A stretch of DNA of 8,730 nt from an uncultured Actinomycetes bacterium (GTDB lineage: Bacteria > Actinomycetota > Acidimicrobiia > Acidimicrobiales > Microtrichaceae). Location: NCBI GenBank assembly GCA_903953195.1, contig CAJBIS010000425.1, positions 1-8,730 on the forward strand, in the 5' to 3' direction. The translations under genes and the position numbers were made by a program. The notes beneath the pieces were generated by a model. That model was given only the letters and a program-made list of their open reading frames with translations. It ran no database searches and was not told the DNA's origin. Shown here one piece after another: positions 1 to 6,152 of the stretch (position 1 is its first letter; every line of letters starts with the position of its first letter).

Positions 1-103
1 CCGACCCAGCCCCTCCCCTCCCGGGGAGCCGGGTCGAACCCAGGTCCTCACCATCCGGAACCTCTCCGACCTTCTCATGTTCCCGGTCGGATCTGTTCGT
101 GAC

Positions 104-125
104 CAGTGGGGACGAGTCCCCACTG
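104..125 (-). terminator. Perfect 9-bp hairpin after the ion channel gene
   Basis: CAGTGGGGA (104-112) and TCCCCACTG (117-125) are perfect inverted repeats around a 4-base CGAG loop. On the minus strand the hairpin begins five bases past the TGA stop of the ion channel gene, which is the usual place for an intrinsic terminator. No T-tract follows on either strand, so it would be the U-less hairpin type common in high-GC actinobacteria. Because the stem is symmetric it could equally end a plus-strand transcript entering from the left edge. The structure is certain from sequence; termination is inferred. Confidence 0.6.
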
Positions 126-129
126 AGGG

Positions 130-930
130 TCAGGTCTCGTCGTCAGCGTCGGCGGGACCGTCGGCGTCGTCAGCGTCGGCGGGGCCGGTGGAGTCGTGCA
201 GCCCTCGTCGGTGCGGCAGTTCCTTGCCGAGATTGGTCACGGTCAGGGCCACCACGGTGACGAGGAAGATCTGACCGAACATCCCCTCGCACATCGCGAG
301 CATCTGGCCGACCGGCGTGCCCGGGGTGTAGTCGCCGTAGCCGACGGTCGCCATCGTGATGAAGCTGAAGTACTGAAACGTCTGGGTGGTCGCCGGGGGA
401 TCGCCGGCGAAGAACGGTTGCGAGCCGACGAGGTCCATGAGCCGGTAGAGCGAGCCGAAGAAGATGCCGATCTGCAGGTAGGCGGTGAGTGCCCCGGCGA
501 GCGTGTCGAGCGTGACCCGCGGTCGGAGCAGCAATCGCAGCACCACGACGGTCGGCGTGACGATCAACAGCAGCGTGAAGAGGGACGTCGCCAGGATCTG
601 CGCCGCCGAGCTCCGACCGGGTGCGGTGACGGTGTGTGCCCCGGCGGCCGTGATCGTCGCGAAGATGATGGCGACCGTGGCGGTCTTGCGGAGTGCTCCG
701 TGGGCACCGGTGCGGATCAGTGCCAGGAGCGCTGACATTCCGACGAGAAAGGCCAGGATCACGCGGCCCCACGGTTTGTCGCCGAGGACCGGCGTGAGCA
801 CGATCGCGAGGATCGTCAGCCCCAGAACGGGAGCGATCGTCTCCTGATCCGACGGTGTCTGGAGGTACTTCCCCCAGTGCGCTGCGAACCGCCCCGAACC
901 GGCGAGGGCGCCGGAGGATTCAGCTGGCAC
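130..930 (-). CDS. Ion channel family protein with K+ selectivity filter
   Basis: A 266-residue integral membrane protein predicted to conduct K+ passively across the cytoplasmic membrane. The selectivity filter TVGYGDYTP is at residues 195-203, preceded by a pore helix (QTFQYFSFITMA, about 183-194). Hydrophobic segments lie near 32-50, 54-72, 84-98, 110-135, 145-167 and, as the inner helix after the pore, 208-234. That gives roughly six membrane spans, although no arginine-rich S4 voltage sensor is visible. There is no RCK/TrkA domain: the C-terminal tail is only about 30 residues and ends in an acidic tandem repeat. The start is GTG and overlaps the upstream small-membrane-protein gene by 11 bp, with no strong Shine-Dalgarno, so translation is probably coupled. 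The filter makes the channel call firm; gating and physiological role are unknown. Confidence 0.9.
   Translation of the reverse strand: MPAESSGALAGSGRFAAHWGKYLQTPSDQETIAPVLGLTILAIVLTPVLGDKPWGRVILAFLVGMSALLALIRTGAHGALRKTATVAIIFATITAAGAHTVTAPGRSSAAQILATSLFTLLLIVTPTVVVLRLLLRPRVTLDTLAGALTAYLQIGIFFGSLYRLMDLVGSQPFFAGDPPATTQTFQYFSFITMATVGYGDYTPGTPVGQMLAMCEGMFGQIFLVTVVALTVTNLGKELPHRRGLHDSTGPADADDADGPADADDET
138..183 (-). repeat. Two-copy 27-nt tandem repeat encoding the acidic channel tail
   Basis: The same 19-base block (CGTCGTCAGCGTCGGCGGG on the plus strand) occurs at 138-156 and 165-183, a period of 27 bases or nine codons. On the coding minus strand it yields GPADADD twice at the extreme C terminus of the ion channel (residues about 249-265). 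The in-frame period suggests expansion by slippage or unequal crossing-over inside the coding region. Confidence 0.75.
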
Positions 931-1216
931 CCGAGGCCTGCATCCGGCGGGACTGGGCCGCTCCGGCGTGGGTCGAGATGTCGACGAGGAACCCGAACAC
1001 GACCAGCACCCAGCCGAATCCCTGGATGCCGCCGAGGGGCGCCCACGCGACCGCCCACGCGAGTGTCGTCCATGGGAGCAGGAAGAACCCGAGGATCGGG
1101 AACAACCAGTTGCCGTCGAAGGCGGCGGGGATCCGGTCGGTGAACAACCAGACGAGGAACAGCGCGAGTCTCGGCGACGCCGAGGCGGCGAGAGCGATCA
1201 GACAGCCACAACCCAT
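920..1216 (-). CDS. Small conserved-type membrane protein, function unknown
   Basis: A 98-residue protein with three hydrophobic stretches, at about 3-26, 36-58 and 66-80. The central part (FFLLPWTTLAWAV, 44-56, followed by a GGIQGFGW turn at 62-69) resembles a small actinobacterial membrane protein type of unknown function that I recognise by style but cannot name. The start is ATG, with AGGGTG about six bases upstream as a modest ribosome-binding site. Its stop codon lies 11 bp inside the ion channel gene, and it follows the desaturase on the same strand after about 60 bp. It is therefore probably co-transcribed with both. No catalytic or ligand-binding motif is visible, and I assign no function. 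Confidence 0.7.
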   Translation of the reverse strand: MGCGCLIALAASASPRLALFLVWLFTDRIPAAFDGNWLFPILGFFLLPWTTLAWAVAWAPLGGIQGFGWVLVVFGFLVDISTHAGAAQSRRMQASGAS

Positions 1217-1234
1217 GCGTGCACCCTAGAGGGT

Positions 1235-1278
1235 GAGGGCCGTGACGCGGTGCGCTGCGCCAGCCGTGTCGGCCCCTC
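1235..1278 (-). terminator. Possible imperfect hairpin at the desaturase 3' end
   Basis: GAGGGCCG (1235-1242) can pair with CGGCCCCTC (1270-1278) with one bulged C, enclosing a GC-rich 27-base loop that contains a small GCGC-T-GCGC inner palindrome. It overlaps the desaturase stop codon and precedes the small membrane protein gene. It could attenuate read-through from the desaturase into the two downstream genes. In DNA this GC-rich such stems arise easily by chance and there is no T-tract, so support is weak. Confidence 0.25.
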
Positions 1279-2158
1279 AGGCGGGCGTGGTCGTGCGCTC
1301 GTCGACCGTGGCCGGATCGGTCAGGTCGATGTCGTGGTCGTCGACGATCTGACCGTCGGGTCGCGGACGACGCACTCCCCAGATGATGTGCAGCTTCTCG
1401 AGCGCCACGAGCACGTACCAGGTCAGATCGATCTCCCACCACTTCAGGCCCTGCCGCGCGACGTGGGCCTGCCGGTGGTGGTTGTTGTGCCAGCCCTCGC
1501 CCATGGTGAGCACGGCGAGCACCGGGTTGTTGCGGCTGGTGTCCTCGGTGTCGAACCGGCGGGATCCGAACACGTGGGCCAGTGAGTTGATCATGAACGT
1601 CGAGTGCCACAGGAGCACGGTCGAGAGGAAGAATCCGATGAGGAGCCCGGGCAGTCCGCCGATGACGAAGCACGCGATGGCGAGCGTCCAGGGCGCGATC
1701 CAGTCGTGCTTCGAGATGAACCGGATCTCGGGGAACGCGGCGAAGTCCTTCATGGTGGAGGCGGGCTGGTCCTTCGTGTCCTTCGACAGGATCCAGCCGA
1801 CGTGACTCCACCAGAACCCCTTGAGCGGTGTGTGCGGGTCCTCGGCGGTGTCGGTGTACCGGTGATGGATCCGGTGATGGCCGGCCCACCACAGCGGACC
1901 CTTCTGGGCCGCTGTCGCACCCCCGAACGCGAGCACGAACTGGAAGGCGCGGCTGGTCCGGTAGGTGCGATGCGAGAAGTAGCGGTGGTAGCCGGCGGTG
2001 ATGAAGAACATCCGGCCCCAGTAGGTGACGAGGCACAACACCACGGCGGTCCAGGTGACACCGGTGAAGATGGCGAGGAACGGAAGCAGGTGGACGGCGA
2101 AGAAGGGGATCGAGGAGACCTTCGAGATCCGGCCGTGGGGGAGTCGTTCGGTAGAGAT
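1277..2158 (-). CDS. Membrane acyl-CoA/fatty-acid desaturase (di-iron, delta-9 type); probable non-ATG start
   Basis: An integral membrane di-iron desaturase that introduces a cis double bond into a saturated acyl chain, adjusting membrane fluidity. All three histidine clusters are present: HRYFSH (58-63), HRIHH (95-99) and HNNHH (224-228), numbered from the proposed start at 2158. NSLAH, SRNN and GEGWHNNHH around the third box match the bacterial stearoyl-CoA desaturase family. The first canonical start in frame is GTG at 2044, which would remove the first membrane helix. Upstream, the frame stays open to a TGA at 2174-2176 and reads STERLPHGRISKV followed by hydrophobic PFFAVHLLPFLAIF, as expected for this family. 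No ATG, GTG or TTG lies there. The codon preceding STERL is ATC (2156-2158), one base from ATG, giving 293 residues, a normal family length. The desaturase call is firm; the start is inferred, with 2044 as the conservative alternative. Confidence 0.9.
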   Translation of the reverse strand: MSTERLPHGRISKVSSIPFFAVHLLPFLAIFTGVTWTAVVLCLVTYWGRMFFITAGYHRYFSHRTYRTSRAFQFVLAFGGATAAQKGPLWWAGHHRIHHRYTDTAEDPHTPLKGFWWSHVGWILSKDTKDQPASTMKDFAAFPEIRFISKHDWIAPWTLAIACFVIGGLPGLLIGFFLSTVLLWHSTFMINSLAHVFGSRRFDTEDTSRNNPVLAVLTMGEGWHNNHHRQAHVARQGLKWWEIDLTWYVLVALEKLHIIWGVRRPRPDGQIVDDHDIDLTDPATVDERTTTPA

Positions 2159-2272
2159 GGGGACCGTCCAGCGTCAGGGAGGGGTGGGCTTGAGGGCGGA
2201 ATGGCGGGTGGCTGACGTGACTGTAGCGGAATGTGGCTACCGGCGGTAACCCCGTCGTTCTGTGGCAACTGG

Positions 2273-2286
2273 GTGAACTGTGTCAC
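2273..2286. promoter_or_regulatory. Candidate CRP/GlxR-type operator between divergent genes
   Basis: GTGA-N6-TCAC is a perfect dyad with the inner bases of the CRP-family consensus TGTGA-N6-TCACA; only the outermost T and A are missing. It lies about 103 bp upstream of the Rpf-like lipoprotein start and about 115 bp upstream of the proposed desaturase start, so it could serve either gene. A weak -10-like TACTGT at 2329-2334 would put the dyad centre near -61, a classic class I activator position. That -10 has no convincing -35. The rest of 2159-2389 contains no supported gene. The dyad is seen; the function is inferred. Confidence 0.4.
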
Positions 2287-2311
2287 GAACGTGCGATTCG
2301 ATGTTACGAAA
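2281..2311. repeat. Short direct repeat TGTYACGAA, 21-bp phased
   Basis: TGTCACGAAC (2281-2290) and TGTTACGAAA (2302-2311) match at eight of ten positions, with starts 21 bp apart, about two helical turns. Similarity continues loosely (GTGCGATT against GCTCGCGATT). Copies on one face of the helix upstream of a gene are typical of activator or repressor sites, but two short copies may be coincidence. The first copy overlaps the CRP-like dyad. Confidence 0.35.
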
Positions 2312-2389
2312 GCTCGCGATTTCCGCAATACTGTCGCGCGCCCGTCACATGGGCACCCCGGCTGTCAAGATTCTGAAGGATTTCCCCGC

Positions 2390-2887
2390 ATGTCTGCCTC
2401 CGCTCAACGCACGGCTCCCAACCGTTCGATCCGCGTCGTGGTCGTCGCCGCTGCAGTGCTCCTCACCGTCACTGCGGCCGCCTGTCAACCGGTGGCTCCG
2501 GTCGGCATCCCCGACTTCAACCTCGACGGACGTGTCTCCCAGGACGAGGTCGATCGCCACAACTTCGATCAGCTGATGGCGTTCTTCCGCGCCGTCGACG
2601 CGGCGCGACGCTCCAACCAGTTGAACTCGTTCCTGGTCTGCGTCCGCCAACACGAGTCGGACCGTGGTCCGTACCCGCACGTGAACGGCTACACCGCGCA
2701 GAATCCGCGCAGCACGGCGTCGGGTGCGTACCAGTTCCTCGACTCGACCTGGCGCAACGTCGCACCCAAGGTCGGTGCCGGTCAGTACGCCCGTGCGAAG
2801 GACGCACCGTGGTGGGTGCAGGACGACGCCGCGTTGTGGATGATCAACAACGGCTGGCGGTCAGCCTGGAACGGCACCGGCTGCTGA
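2390..2887 (+). CDS. Secreted lipoprotein with EF-hand loop and Rpf/transglycosylase-like domain
   Basis: A 165-residue exported protein predicted to cleave peptidoglycan at the cell surface. The start ATG at 2390 is preferred over an upstream in-frame ATG at 2231 because it places a basic, hydrophobic signal peptide at the N terminus (NRSIRVVVV, then AAAVLLTVTAAAC). This ends in a lipobox-like AAAC with the acylatable cysteine at 32. Residues 42-53 (DFNLDGRVSQDE) match the EF-hand loop pattern DxNxDGxVSxxE at every ligand position. Residues about 80-165 resemble the Rpf/transglycosylase-like fold: a probable catalytic glutamate, E89, in CVRQHES; then SGAYQFLDSTW (111-121); and a terminal WNGTGC whose cysteine (165) could pair with C84. 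The gene is monocistronic, divergent from the desaturase and convergent with the metal transporter, whose stop codon is one base away. Family assignment is fairly sure; calcium binding and enzyme activity are inferred. Confidence 0.85.
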   Translation: MSASAQRTAPNRSIRVVVVAAAVLLTVTAAACQPVAPVGIPDFNLDGRVSQDEVDRHNFDQLMAFFRAVDAARRSNQLNSFLVCVRQHESDRGPYPHVNGYTAQNPRSTASGAYQFLDSTWRNVAPKVGAGQYARAKDAPWWVQDDAALWMINNGWRSAWNGTGC

Positions 2888-2888
2888 G

Positions 2889-3596
2889 TCAGCCGATGGC
2901 CGTGCCGAAGGCACTGCCGATCAGGTAGGTGAGCGCCAGCGCCGCGCCACCACCGACGCCCACCCGGACCGCACCACGCACACGGCTGGCACCACCGAGT
3001 CCGCCGCCGATCGCCCCGAGAGCGATCATGGCGACGCATGTGGCCACCGTGATGGCGACGGCCCGGATCGACGCCGGCATCAGCGCGGCGGTCAGGAGCG
3101 GGATGAGCGCGCCGACGGCGAAGCTCGCCATCGATGACCACGCCGCCTGCCACGGGCGCGCCGCCATCTCCTCGGTGAGACCCAGTTCATCGCGCAGGTG
3201 CGCGCCGAGGGGGTCGCTCTCGCTCAGACTCTCCGCGACCTGCTGCGCGAGCTCGCGAGGCAGACCGCGATCGATGTAGATGTTCCGCAGCTCGGCGAGC
3301 TCGGCCTCGGGGTCCTCCTCGAGTTCCCGTTCCTCCATCGCCCGGTCCGCGAGCTCGGTGTCACGCTGCGAACTCACCGACACGAACTCGCCGATCCCCA
3401 TCGACAGCGCGCCCGCGGTGAGGCCGGCGACGCCGACCGTCAACAGCTGCGACCGGTCGGCTCCCGCGCCGGCGACGCCGAGCAGCAGGGCGCCGGTCGA
3501 GAGGATGCCGTCGTTGGCGCCGAGCACGAGCGCCCGGAGCCACCCGACGCGTCCGGATCGGTGGGTCTCGCCTCGGCGTTGGGACAGCATGCTCAC
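2889..3596 (-). CDS. VIT1/CCC1-family iron/manganese transporter
   Basis: A 235-residue membrane protein of the VIT family, which moves Fe2+ and Mn2+ out of the cytosol, usually by proton exchange. Hallmarks are ALVLGANDGILST (22-34), with the conserved pore aspartate D29, and the strongly conserved AGALSMGIGEFVSVSSQRDTE (61-81), recognisable by SMxxGEFVS and SQRDTE. The acidic cytoplasmic segment (80-143: EERELEEDPEAELAEL and onward) corresponds to the metal-binding helical domain. Further membrane segments lie at about 152-174, 177-202 and 211-233, so five spans fit. Start candidates are GTG at 3596 and ATG at 3590, and neither has a clear ribosome-binding site. It is divergent from the P-type ATPase gene across 71 bp. 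The direction and metal preference are family-based. Confidence 0.92.
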   Translation of the reverse strand: MSMLSQRRGETHRSGRVGWLRALVLGANDGILSTGALLLGVAGAGADRSQLLTVGVAGLTAGALSMGIGEFVSVSSQRDTELADRAMEERELEEDPEAELAELRNIYIDRGLPRELAQQVAESLSESDPLGAHLRDELGLTEEMAARPWQAAWSSMASFAVGALIPLLTAALMPASIRAVAITVATCVAMIALGAIGGGLGGASRVRGAVRVGVGGGAALALTYLIGSAFGTAIG

Positions 3597-3667
3597 AAGC
3601 TACGCCGGAACCCGATCTCGGCTGCGATCGCTGCGGGTGCCGCCACCGCACGAGGGCGCTCGGAGCG
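3597..3667. promoter_or_regulatory. Divergent intergenic region between two cation transporters
   Basis: These 71 bp separate the starts of the VIT-like transporter and the P-type ATPase, so both promoters must lie here or just inside the genes. I see no good -35/-10 pair. The only dyad of note is GCGATCGC at 3624-3631. GGAG at 3662-3665 is a close-set ribosome-binding site for the ATPase ATG. Promoter function is implied by layout, not by motif. Confidence 0.35.
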
Positions 3668-6121
3668 ATGGCGGCTTCGGTCGAGGCGGTACGGTTCGGG
3701 ACCGTGACATCGATCGAGGAGGGGACGGGCGCCGAGGAACTAGGCGCGGACTGGGCCACCGTCGGTCTGACATCCGCACAGGTCGCGGCCCGGGTCGCCG
3801 ACGGTCGGACGAACCATGTGCCGCACGCGCCGACCCGGACCACCGGCCAGATCCTCCGAGCGAACCTCCTCACGCCCGTCAACGCCATCGTCGGCGTCCT
3901 GTTCGTGGTCGTCGTCATCGCGAACGGGTTCGGACCCGACGCCCTGTTCGTCGGGGTGATCGTGGCCAATTCGGTGATCGGGACCGTCCAGGAGATCCGG
4001 GCCCGCGCCGCGCTCGACCGGCTGGCCGTGCTCAACACCCCGCGCGCCTTCGTGGTGCGCGACGGCACCGAGCAGGACCTGGCCGTCGAGGAGGTCGTCG
4101 CCGACGACCTCATGGTGCTCGCCCCGGGTGGTCAGGTCGTCGTGGACGGATCGGTCGTCGACGACACCGGGCTCGAGCTCAACGAGTCGCTGCTCACCGG
4201 TGAGATCGACCCCGTCCGCAAGCGTCCCGGCGACGAGGTGCTCTCCGGAAGCTTCGTGGCGGCTGGTTCCGGTCGGTACCGGGCCGAGCGCATCGGTGGC
4301 GAGTCGTACGCATCGAAGCTCGCCGGGGACGCCCGAAAGTTCACGCTGGTGCACTCCGAGCTGCGCACCGGCGTCAACGGCATCCTCAAGTTCCTGATGC
4401 TGGCGATCCCGCCGGTCGCGCTGATCCTGTTGTGGCGGTCGCTCGCGACGCAGGACTGGCGTGACGCGCTGACGGCTGTGGTGGCCGCGTGCGTCGCCAT
4501 GGTGCCCGACGGACTCGTGCTGCTCACGAGCGTCGCGTTCATGGCGGGCGTCGTGAAGCTGTCCCGCAACAACGCACTGCTCCGGGAGCTCGCGTCGGTG
4601 GAGTTGCTGGCGCGCGTCGACACGCTCTGCCTGGACAAGACCGGGACGATCACCACCGGCGAGATCGTCTACGCCGGACTCGATGTGCTCGCCGGTCGTG
4701 CCGACGGTGCCGCCGCCGAACGTTCCGCCGCCGATCTGGACGACCTGCTCGCCGCCGTTGCCGCCTCGGACCCCGATCCGAACGCGACGCTCCGGGCGAT
4801 CGGCGTCGCGCACCCGGACCCGCCCAGCTGGCCGATCACCGGGACGGTGCCGTTCTCGTCGGCACGGAAGTACTCGGCGGCGGCGTTCGGCGACCACGGC
4901 GCAGTGTTCCTCGGTGGCCCCGAGATCCTGGCCCCCGGCGATGCCGCGGTCATCAGCGCGGTCGAGGCCCAGGCGGTGCTCGGCCGACGCGTGGTGCTGC
5001 TCGCGACCGCCGCCGGGCTCGACGGTGACGCGATCCCGGCGGATCTGACGCCGAGGGCGCTCATCCTGCTCGAGGACCACATCCGGCCCGACGCCCCCGA
5101 GACGCTCGCGTACTTCGCGGCGCAGGGCATCGACATCAAGGTGATCTCGGGTGACCACCCGGACACGGTGGCCGCGGTCGCGGGTCGGGCCGGCGTGCCC
5201 AACGCCGAGGCCAACATGAGCGCCCGTGACCTGCCCGAGGATCCCGACGCGTTGGTCCGCACCGTCGTGGACCACGCCGTGTTCGGCCGGGTGACACCGC
5301 AACAGAAACGGGCCATGGTCGGTGCGCTGCAGTCCGAGGGCCGGGTCGTCGCCATGACGGGCGACGGGGTCAACGACGTGCTGGCGCTCAAGGATGCCGA
5401 CATGGGGATCGCAATGGGTGACGGATCCGCCGCCACCCGCGCCGTGGCCCAGCTGGTGCTCCTCGACAACCGGTTCTCGGTGCTGCCCGGGGTGCTCGCC
5501 GAGGGCCGCCGGGTCATCAACAGCGTCGAGCGCGCCGCCAACCTGTTCATCTACGGCACCGTCTACTCGGCGTGCATCGCGCTGGTCATCGCGGCGGCCG
5601 GTTCGCTGTACCCGTTCCTGCCCCGACACCTGACCCTCGTCCGCACGCTCTCGGTCGGGATTCCCGGCCTGGTCCTCGCGCTCGCCCCCGACAGCCGTCG
5701 TGCCCGCACGGGGTTCGTCCGCCGGGTCGTGCGGTTCGCCGTACCGGCCGGCGTGGTCGCGGCGATTGCTTCGCTCGTCGTCTACTACGTGACGATCTCC
5801 GGACCCGATGCCGACACCATCATCGAGGCCCGTTCCGCGACGACCATCACGCTGCTCGGCGTCGGGCTCGGGATCCTGTTGCACCTCACGAGGTCGCTGC
5901 CGCCGTGGCGGTGGGGTCTGGTCGCGGCCATGGCCGCCTCGGTCCTGGTGGTGCTCACGGTGCCCGCGCTGTCGTCGTTCTTCGAACTCGACATGCCCGA
6001 CCGGGGGACGTGGATCGTCATCCTGGCGACGGTGCTCGTCGCCGCAGTGGCGGTGCGGTTCATTCCGGTGACCGCTGACAGCCCGGATCCGTCGCCGGCG
6101 TCCTCGTCGGCGCCGCTCTGA
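3668..6121 (+). CDS. CtpE-like cation-translocating P-type ATPase
   Basis: An 817-residue P-type ATPase that uses ATP to move cations across the cytoplasmic membrane. Membrane segments M1-M2 (about 69-108) lead to the actuator domain with LTGE (176-179), then M3-M4 (236-298). The phosphorylation motif DKTGT has its aspartate at 323. The nucleotide-binding domain includes FSSARKYS (396-403) and GGPE (416-419). TGDGVND (564-570) coordinates Mg2+, and six further spans lie between about 622 and 800. Absence of N-terminal heavy-metal domains and of a CPC motif in M4 excludes the copper/zinc class. Length, domain order and the M4 text (AMVPDGLVLLTSVAF) resemble mycobacterial CtpE, which has been reported to act in calcium uptake. 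M4 reads PDGL where calcium pumps usually have PEGL. Start choice is ATG 3668 with a close GGAG; GTG 3704 (residue 13) is an alternative. It is divergent from the VIT transporter. Confidence 0.93.
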   Translation: MAASVEAVRFGTVTSIEEGTGAEELGADWATVGLTSAQVAARVADGRTNHVPHAPTRTTGQILRANLLTPVNAIVGVLFVVVVIANGFGPDALFVGVIVANSVIGTVQEIRARAALDRLAVLNTPRAFVVRDGTEQDLAVEEVVADDLMVLAPGGQVVVDGSVVDDTGLELNESLLTGEIDPVRKRPGDEVLSGSFVAAGSGRYRAERIGGESYASKLAGDARKFTLVHSELRTGVNGILKFLMLAIPPVALILLWRSLATQDWRDALTAVVAACVAMVPDGLVLLTSVAFMAGVVKLSRNNALLRELASVELLARVDTLCLDKTGTITTGEIVYAGLDVLAGRADGAAAERSAADLDDLLAAVAASDPDPNATLRAIGVAHPDPPSWPITGTVPFSSARKYSAAAFGDHGAVFLGGPEILAPGDAAVISAVEAQAVLGRRVVLLATAAGLDGDAIPADLTPRALILLEDHIRPDAPETLAYFAAQGIDIKVISGDHPDTVAAVAGRAGVPNAEANMSARDLPEDPDALVRTVVDHAVFGRVTPQQKRAMVGALQSEGRVVAMTGDGVNDVLALKDADMGIAMGDGSAATRAVAQLVLLDNRFSVLPGVLAEGRRVINSVERAANLFIYGTVYSACIALVIAAAGSLYPFLPRHLTLVRTLSVGIPGLVLALAPDSRRARTGFVRRVVRFAVPAGVVAAIASLVVYYVTISGPDADTIIEARSATTITLLGVGLGILLHLTRSLPPWRWGLVAAMAASVLVVLTVPALSSFFELDMPDRGTWIVILATVLVAAVAVRFIPVTADSPDPSPASSSAPL

Positions 6122-6152
6122 GTTCGCCGTTCGGTCTGGGTCCGCCGGTCGG

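Noticed and set aside
20..60. tRNA-like T-arm on the minus strand (GGGTTCGACCC)
   Set aside because: The stem bases outside the loop do not pair as a T-arm, and no matching acceptor or anticodon arm could be found upstream on that strand.
77..274. A 65-codon plus-strand open frame overlapping the channel gene tail
   Set aside because: It is Ser/Ala low-complexity read from the antisense of the acidic repeat and crosses the terminator hairpin; there is no ribosome-binding site or domain.
816..2036. A 406-codon minus-strand frame overlapping the desaturase and small membrane protein
   Set aside because: Its composition is R/P/H-rich and motif-free, while the alternative frames carry the three histidine boxes and coherent membrane segments.
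2231..2389. N-terminal extension of the lipoprotein to ATG 2231
   Set aside because: It would bury the signal peptide 53 residues inside the protein and translate through the probable operator region.
3624..3631. GCGATCGC as a HIP1-type element
   Set aside because: HIP1 is a feature of cyanobacterial genomes; one copy in a GC-rich actinobacterial-type region is expected by chance.
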